From contig JAEYMI010000065.1 in NCBI GenBank assembly GCA_023461275.1, positions 1 through 38,553 on the forward strand: a DNA stretch of 38,553 bases. The letters are read 5' to 3'. Of this stretch, positions 17,008 to 24,932 are shown in pieces. Source of the DNA: Actinomycetes bacterium. GTDB lineage: Bacteria > Actinomycetota > Actinomycetes > Mycobacteriales > Mycobacteriaceae. A model generated the notes under the pieces. It saw only the letters and a program-made list of their open reading frames with translations, was not told where the DNA came from and made no database searches. The number at the start of each line of letters is the position of its first letter. Positions within the stretch are counted from its first letter, which is position 1. Both the position numbers and the translations under genes were made by a program.

Positions 17008-17754
17008 TCAGCCGGGTAGCAGTGATGCCGCGGCGTGATCGAGGAACCAGACGGTTTCCTCGGTGCCGTGGGCGCCGGCGCACGGCCAGTCCGCCGGGTC
17101 GGCCCCGGCGTGCGCGGCGGCAACCGCCTCGGCTTTGTCGGCCCCGGCAACCAGAAACCACACGGCCTTGGATCGGTTGACCACCGGCAGGGTCAGCGTG
17201 ATCCGACGCGGCGGCGGCTTGGGAGAGTCCTCCACGGCGACAACCGATTTCACGGTCTCGGCGGTGGCGGGGGAGTGCGGGAACAACGAATTGATGTGTC
17301 CTTCGCCACCCATCCCGAGAAGGTGAACGTCGAACTCTGGACTCACCCCCGCGCTGGTGCCGAGCAGGACCGACGCGTAATCGGCTGCGGCGGCCTCGAT
17401 GTCGTCACCGAATGAACCGTCCGAGGCCGCCATCGGGTGAACGCGATCAGGATCGACCGGCACCGTGCCGAGCAATGCGTCGAGCGCCTGCCCGTAATTG
17501 CGCTCCGGATCGTCGGCCGGCACGAAACGCTCATCACCCCAATAGATGTCGACGCGCGACCAGTCGATGGCGCCGCTGTCGGCGGCGAGTGCGGACAGGA
17601 TCGCGATCCCGTTACTACCGCCGGTCAGCACCACCGACGCGATGCCACGCTGCTGCTGTGCCGTCACCACCACGTCGACGAACCGCTGGGCGGCGGTGAA
17701 CACCAGGGCATCCTTGCCGTCGAACACCAGGGTTTCGGCGACCGGCACGGTCAC
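17008..17754 (-). CDS. pgl: 6-phosphogluconolactonase
   Basis: Pgl hydrolyses 6-phosphogluconolactone to 6-phosphogluconate, the second step of the oxidative pentose phosphate pathway. The 248-residue protein fits the SOL/DevB type. VVLTGGSNGIAILSAL binds phosphate, VDIYWGDERFVPADDPERNYGQA is the family signature, and FDVHLLGMGGEGHINSLFPHSP carries the catalytic histidine region. It is the last gene of the tkt-tal-zwf-opcA-pgl operon, and its GTG start overlaps the opcA stop by 4 nt (GTGA). Confidence 0.95.
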   Translation of the reverse strand: MTVPVAETLVFDGKDALVFTAAQRFVDVVVTAQQQRGIASVVLTGGSNGIAILSALAADSGAIDWSRVDIYWGDERFVPADDPERNYGQALDALLGTVPVDPDRVHPMAASDGSFGDDIEAAAADYASVLLGTSAGVSPEFDVHLLGMGGEGHINSLFPHSPATAETVKSVVAVEDSPKPPPRRITLTLPVVNRSKAVWFLVAGADKAEAVAAAHAGADPADWPCAGAHGTEETVWFLDHAAASLLPG

Positions 17755-18677
17755 GACGCGACCTGCGTATCGGCGGCGTACTCCACCTCGGTCACGCCGG
17801 CGAGTGCGTCGGCATAGACCTCGTCGGTGTCGAGACGCCGGAGTTCCTCGGAGATCAACACCGGCAGGTCACGTCTGGTCATCGCGACCCGACCGTCGGG
17901 CTTGCCCGGAGCGCTGAGCACCGCGTTGTTGTTCTCGTCGACGGCGAGCACCACCGGACCGTCCTCGCGGTCGACACGCACCTCGAAGCTGCCGTACACC
18001 CGTGTCGTCGGCACCTTGAGCTGAGCGCGCAGCCAACCGGCCAGCAAGTCCAGGCTAGGAGAATCGTGCGGGCCGCTGACCTGCACTGACACGAACGGTA
18101 AGTGCGGTGGGCGGTCGAGCGCGGAGGTCAGGATCGCCCGCCAATGAGTGATCTGCGTCCACGCCAGGTCGGTGTCACCGGGGGCGTAGGTCTCCAGTCG
18201 TCGGGCCAGCACGGTCGACGGGTTCTGCGAGCGGGTCGCATCCAGGATGCGACGTCGGCCGATCTTGCCGAGCGGATCGATCGATGGATTCACCGGAGCC
18301 ACCCCGGGCCACCAGGTGACCACCGGGGTGTCCGGCAGCAGGAAGGGTGTGACCACCGAATGGGGATGGTTGGCCAATTCGCCGTACAGGTAGAGGATCA
18401 CCACCTCCGACGCGCCGGCGTCGCCACCTACCCGGATCTCGGCGTCGAGTTTGGATTCGTCACCGTTGGCCCTCCTCGACAGCACGATCACCCGGCTCGG
18501 GTGCTCGCGGCTGGCGCCGACCGCTGCTTCGATCGCACTCTCGGTCGGTCCGCCGTGCTCGGCGCACACCACCAGGGTGAGAACACGACCGAGGCTGACC
18601 GCGCCACCGGATTCGCGGATCTCCACGATCTTCTTGGCCACATCGTTGGTGGACGTGTTGGGCATTTCGAGGATCAT
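17751..18677 (-). CDS. opcA: Glucose-6-phosphate dehydrogenase assembly protein OpcA
   Basis: OpcA is needed for assembly and activity of glucose-6-phosphate dehydrogenase in cyanobacteria and actinobacteria. The 308-residue protein begins MILEMPNTSTNDVAKKI, close to the usual actinobacterial start. It contains LTLVVCAEHGG, VVILYLYGELANHPHSVVTPFLLPDTPVVTWWPG, and IDPLGKIGRRRILDATR. No catalytic motif is expected. ATG at 18677 follows GAGGAG by about 9 nt and lies 13 nt after the zwf stop. It overlaps pgl by 4 nt at its end. Adjacent placement to zwf matches its partner role. Confidence 0.94.
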   Translation of the reverse strand: MILEMPNTSTNDVAKKIVEIRESGGAVSLGRVLTLVVCAEHGGPTESAIEAAVGASREHPSRVIVLSRRANGDESKLDAEIRVGGDAGASEVVILYLYGELANHPHSVVTPFLLPDTPVVTWWPGVAPVNPSIDPLGKIGRRRILDATRSQNPSTVLARRLETYAPGDTDLAWTQITHWRAILTSALDRPPHLPFVSVQVSGPHDSPSLDLLAGWLRAQLKVPTTRVYGSFEVRVDREDGPVVLAVDENNNAVLSAPGKPDGRVAMTRRDLPVLISEELRRLDTDEVYADALAGVTEVEYAADTQVAS

Positions 18678-18690
18678 CGGTTCTCGCTCC

Positions 18691-20238
18691 TCATGGTCGG
18701 CGCCAGGCTCGACCGGTACGTGCCATCATGTCGTCGGCGGATTGCGGTCCCCATGTGCCGGATTCGTAGGTCTCCGGGCGCCCCGACGCGGCCCACGCCT
18801 CGAGTACGGGATCGAGGATCTTCCACGACAATTCGACTTCGGCGTTCACCGGAAACAGTGACGGCTCGCCGAGGAGAACGTCGAGGATGAGTCGTTCGTA
18901 GGCCTCCGGAGATGCCTCGGTGAACGCGGTTCCATAGCTGAAGTCCATGTTGACGTCGCGGACCTCCATGCTGGAGCCGGGCACCTTGGAACCGAACCGC
19001 AGGGTGATGCCTTCGTCGGGCTGGACCCGGATCACCAGGACGTTCTGGCTGAGTTCCTCGGTCATCGTCTTGTCGAACGGCAGGTGCGGTGCGCGTTTGA
19101 ACACCAACGCGATCTCGGTGACCCTGCGCCCCAAGCGTTTTCCGGTGCGCAGATAGAACGGCACACCGGCCCACCGCCGACTATCGACCTCGAGCGCGAT
19201 GGCGGCGAACGTCTCCGTTGTCGAATCCTTGGAGAAGCCCTCCTCGTCGAGGAGCCCGGGGACCTGTTCGCTGCCCTGCCACCCCGGCCCATACTGGCCG
19301 CGGGCCGAGTTCTCCTCGAGCGGCAGGATGTTGGAGGTCGCCGAGAGCACCTTGATCTTCTCGGCCTGTAATTGCTTGGGCTCGAACGAGATCGGTTCCT
19401 CCATCGCGATCAGCGCCATCAACTGCATGAGATGGTTCTGAATGACGTCGCGGGCAGCGCCGATGCCGTCGTAGTACCCGGCGCGACCACCGAGCCCGAT
19501 GTCCTCGGCCATGGTGATCTGTACGTGGTCGACGTAGTGCGAACTCCACAGCGGATCGAACAACTGGTTGGCGAACCGCAACGCGAGGATGTTCTGCACC
19601 GTCTCCTTGCCGAGGTAGTGGTCGATGCGGAACACCGACGACTCGGGGAAGACGCTGTTGACAATCGAGTTGAGTTCCTTGGCCGACTCGAGGTCGTGGC
19701 CGAACGGCTTCTCGATCACCACCCGACGCCACTGATCGGCGTCGCCTGCGGCGGCCAGGCCGCTGCGTTGCAATTGTGAACACACCGTCGGGAACGCTTT
19801 CGGTGGAATCGACAGGTAGAAGGCATGATTGCCGTCGGTACCGCGTTCTTTGTCGAGCGCCAGCAGCGTGTCGCGGAGGCGATCGAAGGCCGCATCGTCG
19901 TCGAAGGATCCCTGCACGAAGCGGAATCCCTCTGCCAGCCGCTCCCACACTTCTTCGCGGAAGCCGGTGCGTGCGTGATCACGCACGGCATCGTGGACGA
20001 TGACCGAGAAATCCTCGTTGTCCCAATCACGTCGCGCGAATCCGACGAGCGCGAACGATGGCGGTAACAACCCCCGGTTGGCGAGGTCGTACACCGCCGG
20101 CATCAACTTCTTGCGCGCAAGGTCACCGGTGACCCCGAAGATCACCAAACTGCACGGACCCGCGATGCGTGGCAGTCGCTTGTCGCGACCGTCACGTAAT
20201 GGGTTGTGCCACGCTGTTTCTCGGTCGCGGTCGGCCAC
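18691..20238 (-). CDS. zwf: Glucose-6-phosphate dehydrogenase
   Basis: Zwf oxidises glucose 6-phosphate to 6-phosphogluconolactone and makes NADPH. The 515-residue protein has the nucleotide-binding LVIFGVTGDLARKKLMPAVYDL, the substrate-binding RIDHYLGKETVQNILALRFAN and the C-terminal GTWGPQSADDMMAR typical of actinobacterial Zwf2. The reading frame stays open 191 codons upstream, but that part lies out of frame over tal and is not family-like. GTG at 20238 lies 1 nt after the tal stop and gives VADRDRETAWHNPLRDGRDKRLPRIAGP, a standard N-terminus. Termination of tal and initiation of zwf are therefore almost certainly coupled. Confidence 0.96.
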   Translation of the reverse strand: MADRDRETAWHNPLRDGRDKRLPRIAGPCSLVIFGVTGDLARKKLMPAVYDLANRGLLPPSFALVGFARRDWDNEDFSVIVHDAVRDHARTGFREEVWERLAEGFRFVQGSFDDDAAFDRLRDTLLALDKERGTDGNHAFYLSIPPKAFPTVCSQLQRSGLAAAGDADQWRRVVIEKPFGHDLESAKELNSIVNSVFPESSVFRIDHYLGKETVQNILALRFANQLFDPLWSSHYVDHVQITMAEDIGLGGRAGYYDGIGAARDVIQNHLMQLMALIAMEEPISFEPKQLQAEKIKVLSATSNILPLEENSARGQYGPGWQGSEQVPGLLDEEGFSKDSTTETFAAIALEVDSRRWAGVPFYLRTGKRLGRRVTEIALVFKRAPHLPFDKTMTEELSQNVLVIRVQPDEGITLRFGSKVPGSSMEVRDVNMDFSYGTAFTEASPEAYERLILDVLLGEPSLFPVNAEVELSWKILDPVLEAWAASGRPETYESGTWGPQSADDMMARTGRAWRRP

Positions 20239-20239
20239 G

Positions 20240-21358
20240 TCAGGCCTTCGCGGCGTCGAGTTGTTCGCCGGTTGCCTCGAGGAGTTCGTTCCAGGCCTGC
20301 TCGAACTTCTCCACACCTTCGTCTTCGAGAACCTTGAAGACATCGGCGATATCGACACCGAGCGCGGCGATCTGGTCGAAGACCTCCTGGCTCTCGGCGG
20401 CCTTGCCGACGATCGAGCCGGTGTCGACCCAGCCGTGATCGGCGAAGGCGTCCATCGTCTTGCCCGGCATGGTGTTGACGGTGTTCGGCGCGACCAGTTC
20501 GCTGACGTAGAGGGTGTCGGGATAGGCGGCGTTCTTGGTACCTGTCGACGCCCACAGCGGTCGCTGCGGACGTGCGCCCTGCGCGAGGAGATCGGGGAAC
20601 CGTGACTCCACCTCAAAGACCTCCTGGTAGGCCTGATAGGCCAGCCGGGCATTGGCCAGCGCGGCCTTGCCCTTGAGCTCCACGGCTTCGGGGGTGCCGA
20701 TCGCGTCGAGGCGGTTGTCGATCTCGGTGTCCACGCGGGACACGAAGAACGACGCCACCGAGTGGAGGTTCGACACATCGTGGCCGGCCGCCGCGGCCGC
20801 GTCGAGCCCATCGAGGTAGGCGTCCATGACCGCCTTGTACCGCTCGACGGAGAAGATCAACGTGACATTGACGCTGATGCCCTCGGCGAGGGTTCGGGTG
20901 ATGGCCGGCAGGCCAGCCTCGGTGGCGGGGATCTTGATCAGCACGTTCGGGCGGTCGACGATCTTGAACAGCTCGATCGCCTGCGCGACCGTGGCGTCGG
21001 TGTCGTGGGCCAGGCGCGGATCGACCTCGATCGACACCCGCCCGTCCACGCCGTTGGTCTCGTCGTAGATGCTCCGGAACACATCGCACGCGTTGCGGAC
21101 GTCGTCGGTGGTGACCGTCCGGATCGTGGCATCGACGTCCGCGCCGCGTGCGGCGAGTTCGTTGACCTGGGCGTCGTAACTGCTGCCCTTGGACAGGGCC
21201 GCCTGGAAGATCGACGGGTTGGTGGTGACCCCGACGACCGATTTGGTCGCAATTAGCTCGGCGAGGTCGCCGGAGCTGATCAGGTCGCGGGACAGGTCGT
21301 CGAGCCAGACCGAAACGCCGGCGTCGGACAGTTCGGCGAGCGTGCTGTTCTGTGTCAC
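20240..21358 (-). CDS. tal: Transaldolase
   Basis: Transaldolase moves a dihydroxyacetone unit between sugar phosphates in the non-oxidative pentose phosphate pathway. The 372-residue length is that of the long actinobacterial form. The Schiff-base Lys142 lies in RPNVLIKIPATEAGL, the N-terminus has VWLDDLSRDLISSGDL and GVTTNPSIFQAAL, and VSFFVSRVDTEIDNRL-like residues are at mid-chain (ASFFVSRVDTEIDNRLD). GTG at 21358 has GAGAGGGAAG about 4 nt upstream. The gap to the tkt stop is 55 nt; to zwf it is 1 nt. Confidence 0.96.
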   Translation of the reverse strand: MTQNSTLAELSDAGVSVWLDDLSRDLISSGDLAELIATKSVVGVTTNPSIFQAALSKGSSYDAQVNELAARGADVDATIRTVTTDDVRNACDVFRSIYDETNGVDGRVSIEVDPRLAHDTDATVAQAIELFKIVDRPNVLIKIPATEAGLPAITRTLAEGISVNVTLIFSVERYKAVMDAYLDGLDAAAAAGHDVSNLHSVASFFVSRVDTEIDNRLDAIGTPEAVELKGKAALANARLAYQAYQEVFEVESRFPDLLAQGARPQRPLWASTGTKNAAYPDTLYVSELVAPNTVNTMPGKTMDAFADHGWVDTGSIVGKAAESQEVFDQIAALGVDIADVFKVLEDEGVEKFEQAWNELLEATGEQLDAAKA

Positions 21359-21413
21359 GGGCTTCCCTCTCGGTTGTGTCCGATCGGGATCTCCGACCGG
21401 ACGGACGGTTCTC

Positions 21414-23495
21414 CTAGACGGCGGCGATCACGCGCTCGGCGGCCGCGGTGACGGCCTCGGCGGTGATGCCGAATTCGGTGTAGAGCACCTCGTAGTCGGC
21501 GGACGCGCCGAAGTGCTCGAGCGAGATGATCTCTCCGGTGTCTCCGACGATGCGGTACCACGGCATGGCGATCCCGGCCTCGACGCTGACCCGCGGAACA
21601 CTCGGCGGGAGTACCGAATCACGGTATCCCTGAGGTTGTTCGTCAAACCACTCCATACACGGCATGGATACGACGCGGGCGGCGATGCCCTTCTCCTGCA
21701 AGGCTTTCTGCGCCTCGACGGCCAGCTGGACCTCGGACCCGGTGCCGATCAGGACCACCTGGGGATCACCATCGGAGTCGGCCAGGACGTAAGCGCCGTT
21801 GGCGACTCCCTCCGCGGAGGTGCCGTCCAGGATCGGCACATTCTGGCGGGTCAGCGCAAGACCGACCGGACGATTGCGGCGGGTCAGCAGCTTCTCGTAC
21901 GAGTAGGCGACCTCATTGGCGTCGGCGGGGCGGACCACATCGAGGTGCGGGATGGCGCGCAGTGCGGCGATCTGCTCGACCGGCTGGTGGGTCGGGCCGT
22001 CCTCGCCGAGACCGATCGAGTCGTGGGTCCAGATGTAGATCGGGTCGATCTCCATCAACGCGGCCAGGCGCACCGCGGGACGCATGTAGTCCGCGAACTG
22101 AAGGAACGTGCCGCCATAGGCACGGGTCGGGCCGTGCAGCACGATGCCGGACAGGATAGAGCCCATTGCGTGCTCGCGGATGCCGAAGTGCAGCGTGCGC
22201 CCGTATGGGTCGGCCGACCACTTCTTGGTGCTGATCGACGTGGGGCCGAATGACTGAGCATCGTCCATTGTCGTGTTGTTGCTGCCGGCGAGATCGGCTG
22301 AGCCGCCCCACAATTCGGGGAGCACAGCACCAAGCGCGGTGAGTACCTTGCCCGACGCGCTGCGGGTGGCAACGGCTTTGTCGCCGGGCGCCCACGATGG
22401 GAGCACGTCGCGCCAGCCCTCGGGCAATTCGTGCGCCTGCAACCGGTCGAACAGCGCCTTGTTGTCGGGATTGGCGGTGGCCCACTCATCAAATGCCTTG
22501 GTCCACTTGGCTTTTGCTTCCTCCCCGCGCTCGATGAGCTTGCGGGTGTGGGTGATCACCGCGTCGGAGACCTCGAAGTTCTTGTCCGGATCGAAGCCGA
22601 GGATCTTCTTCGTCGCCGCGATCTCCTCGTCGCCGAGCGCCGCGCCGTGTGCAGCGCCGGTGTTCATCTTGGTGGGCGCGGGGAAGCCGATGATGGTGCG
22701 CAGACAGATGATCGACGGCTTGTCGGTGACCGCCTTGGCAGCCTCGATCGCCTCCTCGATGGCGACCACGTTCTCGCCGCTCTCGACGGTCTGCACGTGC
22801 CAGCCGTAGGCCTCGTAACGTGCGGCGACGTTCTCCGAGAGGGCGATGTCGGTGTCGTCCTCGATCGAGATCTGGTTCTGGTCGTAGAAGACGATCAGGT
22901 TGCCCAGCTGCTGGGTCCCGGCCAGCGACGACGCCTCCGACGTCACGCCTTCTTCGATGTCCCCGTCGGAGGCGATCACGTAGATGAAGTGGTCGAAGGG
23001 GCTGGCGCCGGGCGCGGCGTCCGGATCGAACAGGCCGCGCTCGTAGCGCGAGGCCATGCTCATGCCGACTGATGAGGCGAGACCCTGACCGAGCGGCCCG
23101 GTGGTGATCTCGACGCCCTTGGTGTGCCGGAACTCGGGATGGCCGGGAGTCAACGCACCCCAGGTACGCAATGCCTCGATGTCGGGCAGTTCCAAGCCGA
23201 ATCCGCCCAGGTAGAGCTGGATGTAGAGGGTGAGGCTGGAATGTCCGCAGGACAGGACGAATCGGTCGCGGCCGACCCAGGTGGTGTCGACAGGGTCGTG
23301 GCGCATCACGCGCTGGAACAGTGTGTAGGCCAGCGGCGCAAGGCTCATCGCGGTGCCGGGATGCCCACTGCCGCACTTCTGTACGGCGTCGGCGGCCAGC
23401 AGCCGGGCGGTGTCGACCGCGCGGGTGTCCACGTCGGACCAATCCTCGGGATGTACTGCCTGGGTCCGCTCGCGGATCTCGTCGGTATCAGCCAC
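21414..23495 (-). CDS. tkt: Transketolase
   Basis: Transketolase moves two-carbon units between sugar phosphates using thiamine diphosphate. The 693-residue protein has the expected order: KCGSGHPGTAMSLAPLAYTLF and HSSLTLYIQLYLGGF in the N-terminal domain, the ThDP/metal motif ASDGDIEEGVTSEASSLAG followed by VFYDQNQISIEDD, the pyrimidine-domain DSIGLGEDGPTHQPVEQIAALR, and the C-terminal MPCMEWFDEQ. GTG at 23495 gives (M)ADTDEIRERTQAVHP, with AGGAGA 10 nt upstream. It is the first gene of the pentose phosphate operon and is divergent from ctaB. Confidence 0.97.
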   Translation of the reverse strand: MADTDEIRERTQAVHPEDWSDVDTRAVDTARLLAADAVQKCGSGHPGTAMSLAPLAYTLFQRVMRHDPVDTTWVGRDRFVLSCGHSSLTLYIQLYLGGFGLELPDIEALRTWGALTPGHPEFRHTKGVEITTGPLGQGLASSVGMSMASRYERGLFDPDAAPGASPFDHFIYVIASDGDIEEGVTSEASSLAGTQQLGNLIVFYDQNQISIEDDTDIALSENVAARYEAYGWHVQTVESGENVVAIEEAIEAAKAVTDKPSIICLRTIIGFPAPTKMNTGAAHGAALGDEEIAATKKILGFDPDKNFEVSDAVITHTRKLIERGEEAKAKWTKAFDEWATANPDNKALFDRLQAHELPEGWRDVLPSWAPGDKAVATRSASGKVLTALGAVLPELWGGSADLAGSNNTTMDDAQSFGPTSISTKKWSADPYGRTLHFGIREHAMGSILSGIVLHGPTRAYGGTFLQFADYMRPAVRLAALMEIDPIYIWTHDSIGLGEDGPTHQPVEQIAALRAIPHLDVVRPADANEVAYSYEKLLTRRNRPVGLALTRQNVPILDGTSAEGVANGAYVLADSDGDPQVVLIGTGSEVQLAVEAQKALQEKGIAARVVSMPCMEWFDEQPQGYRDSVLPPSVPRVSVEAGIAMPWYRIVGDTGEIISLEHFGASADYEVLYTEFGITAEAVTAAAERVIAAV

Positions 23496-23838
23496 GACTG
23501 TGTTGTCTCCTGTAACTGGACTGGTGGACTTGAGGGGCTCGGCGGACCCGGGGCTCTGTGGACTCGGGCCGCACTGTGAACCAGAGTAATCGCCCGGTGT
23601 CGGGCCTGGCGCGGCGAGTGATCCCAGACGGTGCCGACACGGCGTCGCAGACCGCGAAAACCGCCGATGCGCTCCTCGATTGATGGGTCGGCAACAGCAC
23701 GGTCTACCATGCTGTGTAGTAGCCGGAGCGTGTCAGAATCGGGTGTCCACTCAACCGACGGTGCCAGGTACCGAAGAGCACACCGGCATGCCGTGTCTGG
23801 TCACGCCACTGGGCATCGACCGGAGACAAGGAGAGGCA
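23496..23838. promoter_or_regulatory. Divergent tkt/ctaB control region (343 bp)
   Basis: No convincing gene lies here, although the ctaB frame stays open through its right part from 23680. A minus-strand TACTCT (23588 to 23583) is a candidate tkt -10. On the plus strand TTGATG (23680-23685) and TACCAT (23705-23710) could drive ctaB, although the 19-bp spacer is long. An imperfect inverted repeat, CAGCACGGT and ACCATGCTG around CT (23695-23714), overlaps that -10 and could be an operator. All of this is by eye. Confidence 0.4.
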
Positions 23839-24909
23839 GTGAGGATTGGGGATCGTGTGAGCGGAGACGTGTCCGCCCCGTCCCATGGCTCCGGGTCCCA
23901 TGGCTCGGGTTCCCATGGCCCCGGATCCCGTGGCTCCGACGATTCCCGCGTTCGCGCTGAATCGGCGGCCGTATCGTCCGTCGAGTCGACAGGTGCTGCC
24001 GGCGGCATCGGGGCCCGGATGCGTGCCACGGTGCTGGCCTACATCGCGCTGACCAAACCGCGGGTCATCGAACTTCTGCTGGTGGCCACCATCCCGGTGA
24101 TGCTGCAGGCCCATCGCGGCCACGTCGACCTCGCACTCATCGCGTTCACCCTCATCGGTGGTTGGCTCGGCGCAGGCGCGGCGAACACCCTGAACATGGT
24201 CGTCGATGCCGATATCGACCAGAAGATGAAGCGCACCGCCCGGCGCCCGCTGGCGCGGCACGCGGTCGCCACACGCAGCGCACTGATCTTCGGTCTGGTG
24301 TTGTGGGCGGCGTCGTTCGCGGTGCTGTGGTGGGCTGCCAACCTGCTCAGTGCGCTGCTGGTGTGCGCGACGATCGTTTTCTACGTCGTCGTCTACACGA
24401 TGATCCTCAAGCGTCGGACCTGGCAGAACGTGGTCTGGGGTGGTGCGGCCGGCTGCATGCCGACCCTGGTTGGCTGGGCTGCGGTCACCGGTCAGCTCAG
24501 CTGGCAGCCGGTGGTGCTGTTCCTCGTGATCTTCTTCTGGACGCCGCCGCACACCTGGGCGCTGGCCATGCGGTACCGCGAGGACTACCGCGCCGCCGGT
24601 GTGCCGATGCTGCCGGTGATCGCCTCCGATGAGCGGGTCACCCGGCAGATGCTCTTCTACACCTACGCCACAGTGATCACCTCGTTGGTGCTGGTGATCG
24701 GTGCCAGCTGGATCTACGCGGGTGTGGCAATTCTGGCCGGTGGCTGGTTCCTCAGCCGCGTACACAAGCTCTATCGAGAGACGCGCGCCGGTGCCGAGGT
24801 GGCACCGCTGAAGGTGTTCCTGCAGTCCAATGAATACCTGGCCATTCTGTTCTGCGGCCTGGCGATCGACGCCGTGGTCAATCTTCCGGTGATCAGCAGC
24901 TACTTCTGA
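23839..24909 (+). CDS. ctaB: Protoheme IX farnesyltransferase (heme O synthase)
   Basis: CtaB attaches a farnesyl chain to heme B, giving heme O for cytochrome oxidase maturation in the membrane. The prenyltransferase signature NMVVDADIDQKMKRTARRPLARH and later LKRRTWQNVVWGGAAGCMPTLVGWAAV and FFWTPPHTWALAMRYREDYRAAGVPML are complete. About nine hydrophobic helices follow residue 60. GTG at 23839 has AAGGAG 5 nt upstream, giving 356 residues; the open frame from 23680 is rejected. The start yields an unusually long N-terminal tail of about 60 residues with a Ser-His-Gly pentapeptide repeat before the family domain at RMRATVLAYIALTKPRVIELLL. Its partner ctaA lies about 7 kb downstream. Confidence 0.93.
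   Translation: MRIGDRVSGDVSAPSHGSGSHGSGSHGPGSRGSDDSRVRAESAAVSSVESTGAAGGIGARMRATVLAYIALTKPRVIELLLVATIPVMLQAHRGHVDLALIAFTLIGGWLGAGAANTLNMVVDADIDQKMKRTARRPLARHAVATRSALIFGLVLWAASFAVLWWAANLLSALLVCATIVFYVVVYTMILKRRTWQNVVWGGAAGCMPTLVGWAAVTGQLSWQPVVLFLVIFFWTPPHTWALAMRYREDYRAAGVPMLPVIASDERVTRQMLFYTYATVITSLVLVIGASWIYAGVAILAGGWFLSRVHKLYRETRAGAEVAPLKVFLQSNEYLAILFCGLAIDAVVNLPVISSYF
23881..23940 (+). repeat. Four 15-bp tandem repeats in the ctaB N-terminal tail
   Basis: Four in-frame units of about TCCCATGGCTCCGGG encode SHGSG, SHGSG, SHGPG and SRGSD (residues 15-34). The last unit has diverged most. The repeat keeps frame, so copy-number changes would lengthen a hydrophilic tail without breaking the enzyme. 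Confidence 0.85.
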
Positions 24910-24918
24910 TCCAGAAGT
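24902..24918. terminator. Inverted repeat over the ctaB stop codon
   Basis: ACTTCTG (24902-24908) and CAGAAGT (24912-24918) form a perfect 7-bp stem with an ATC loop. It lies between convergent genes ctaB and the amidohydrolase, only 23 nt apart. The stem is short and lacks a U-run on either strand, so a terminator role is tentative. Confidence 0.35.
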
Positions 24919-24932
24919 CGGTTGATCGCCGC

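Noticed and set aside
20239..20811. N-terminal extension of glucose-6-phosphate dehydrogenase
   Set aside because: The residues are an out-of-frame reading of tal; family similarity begins after GTG 20238.
23881..23940. Short tandem repeats considered as a CRISPR array
   Set aside because: Units are 15 bp with no spacers, in frame and within a gene.
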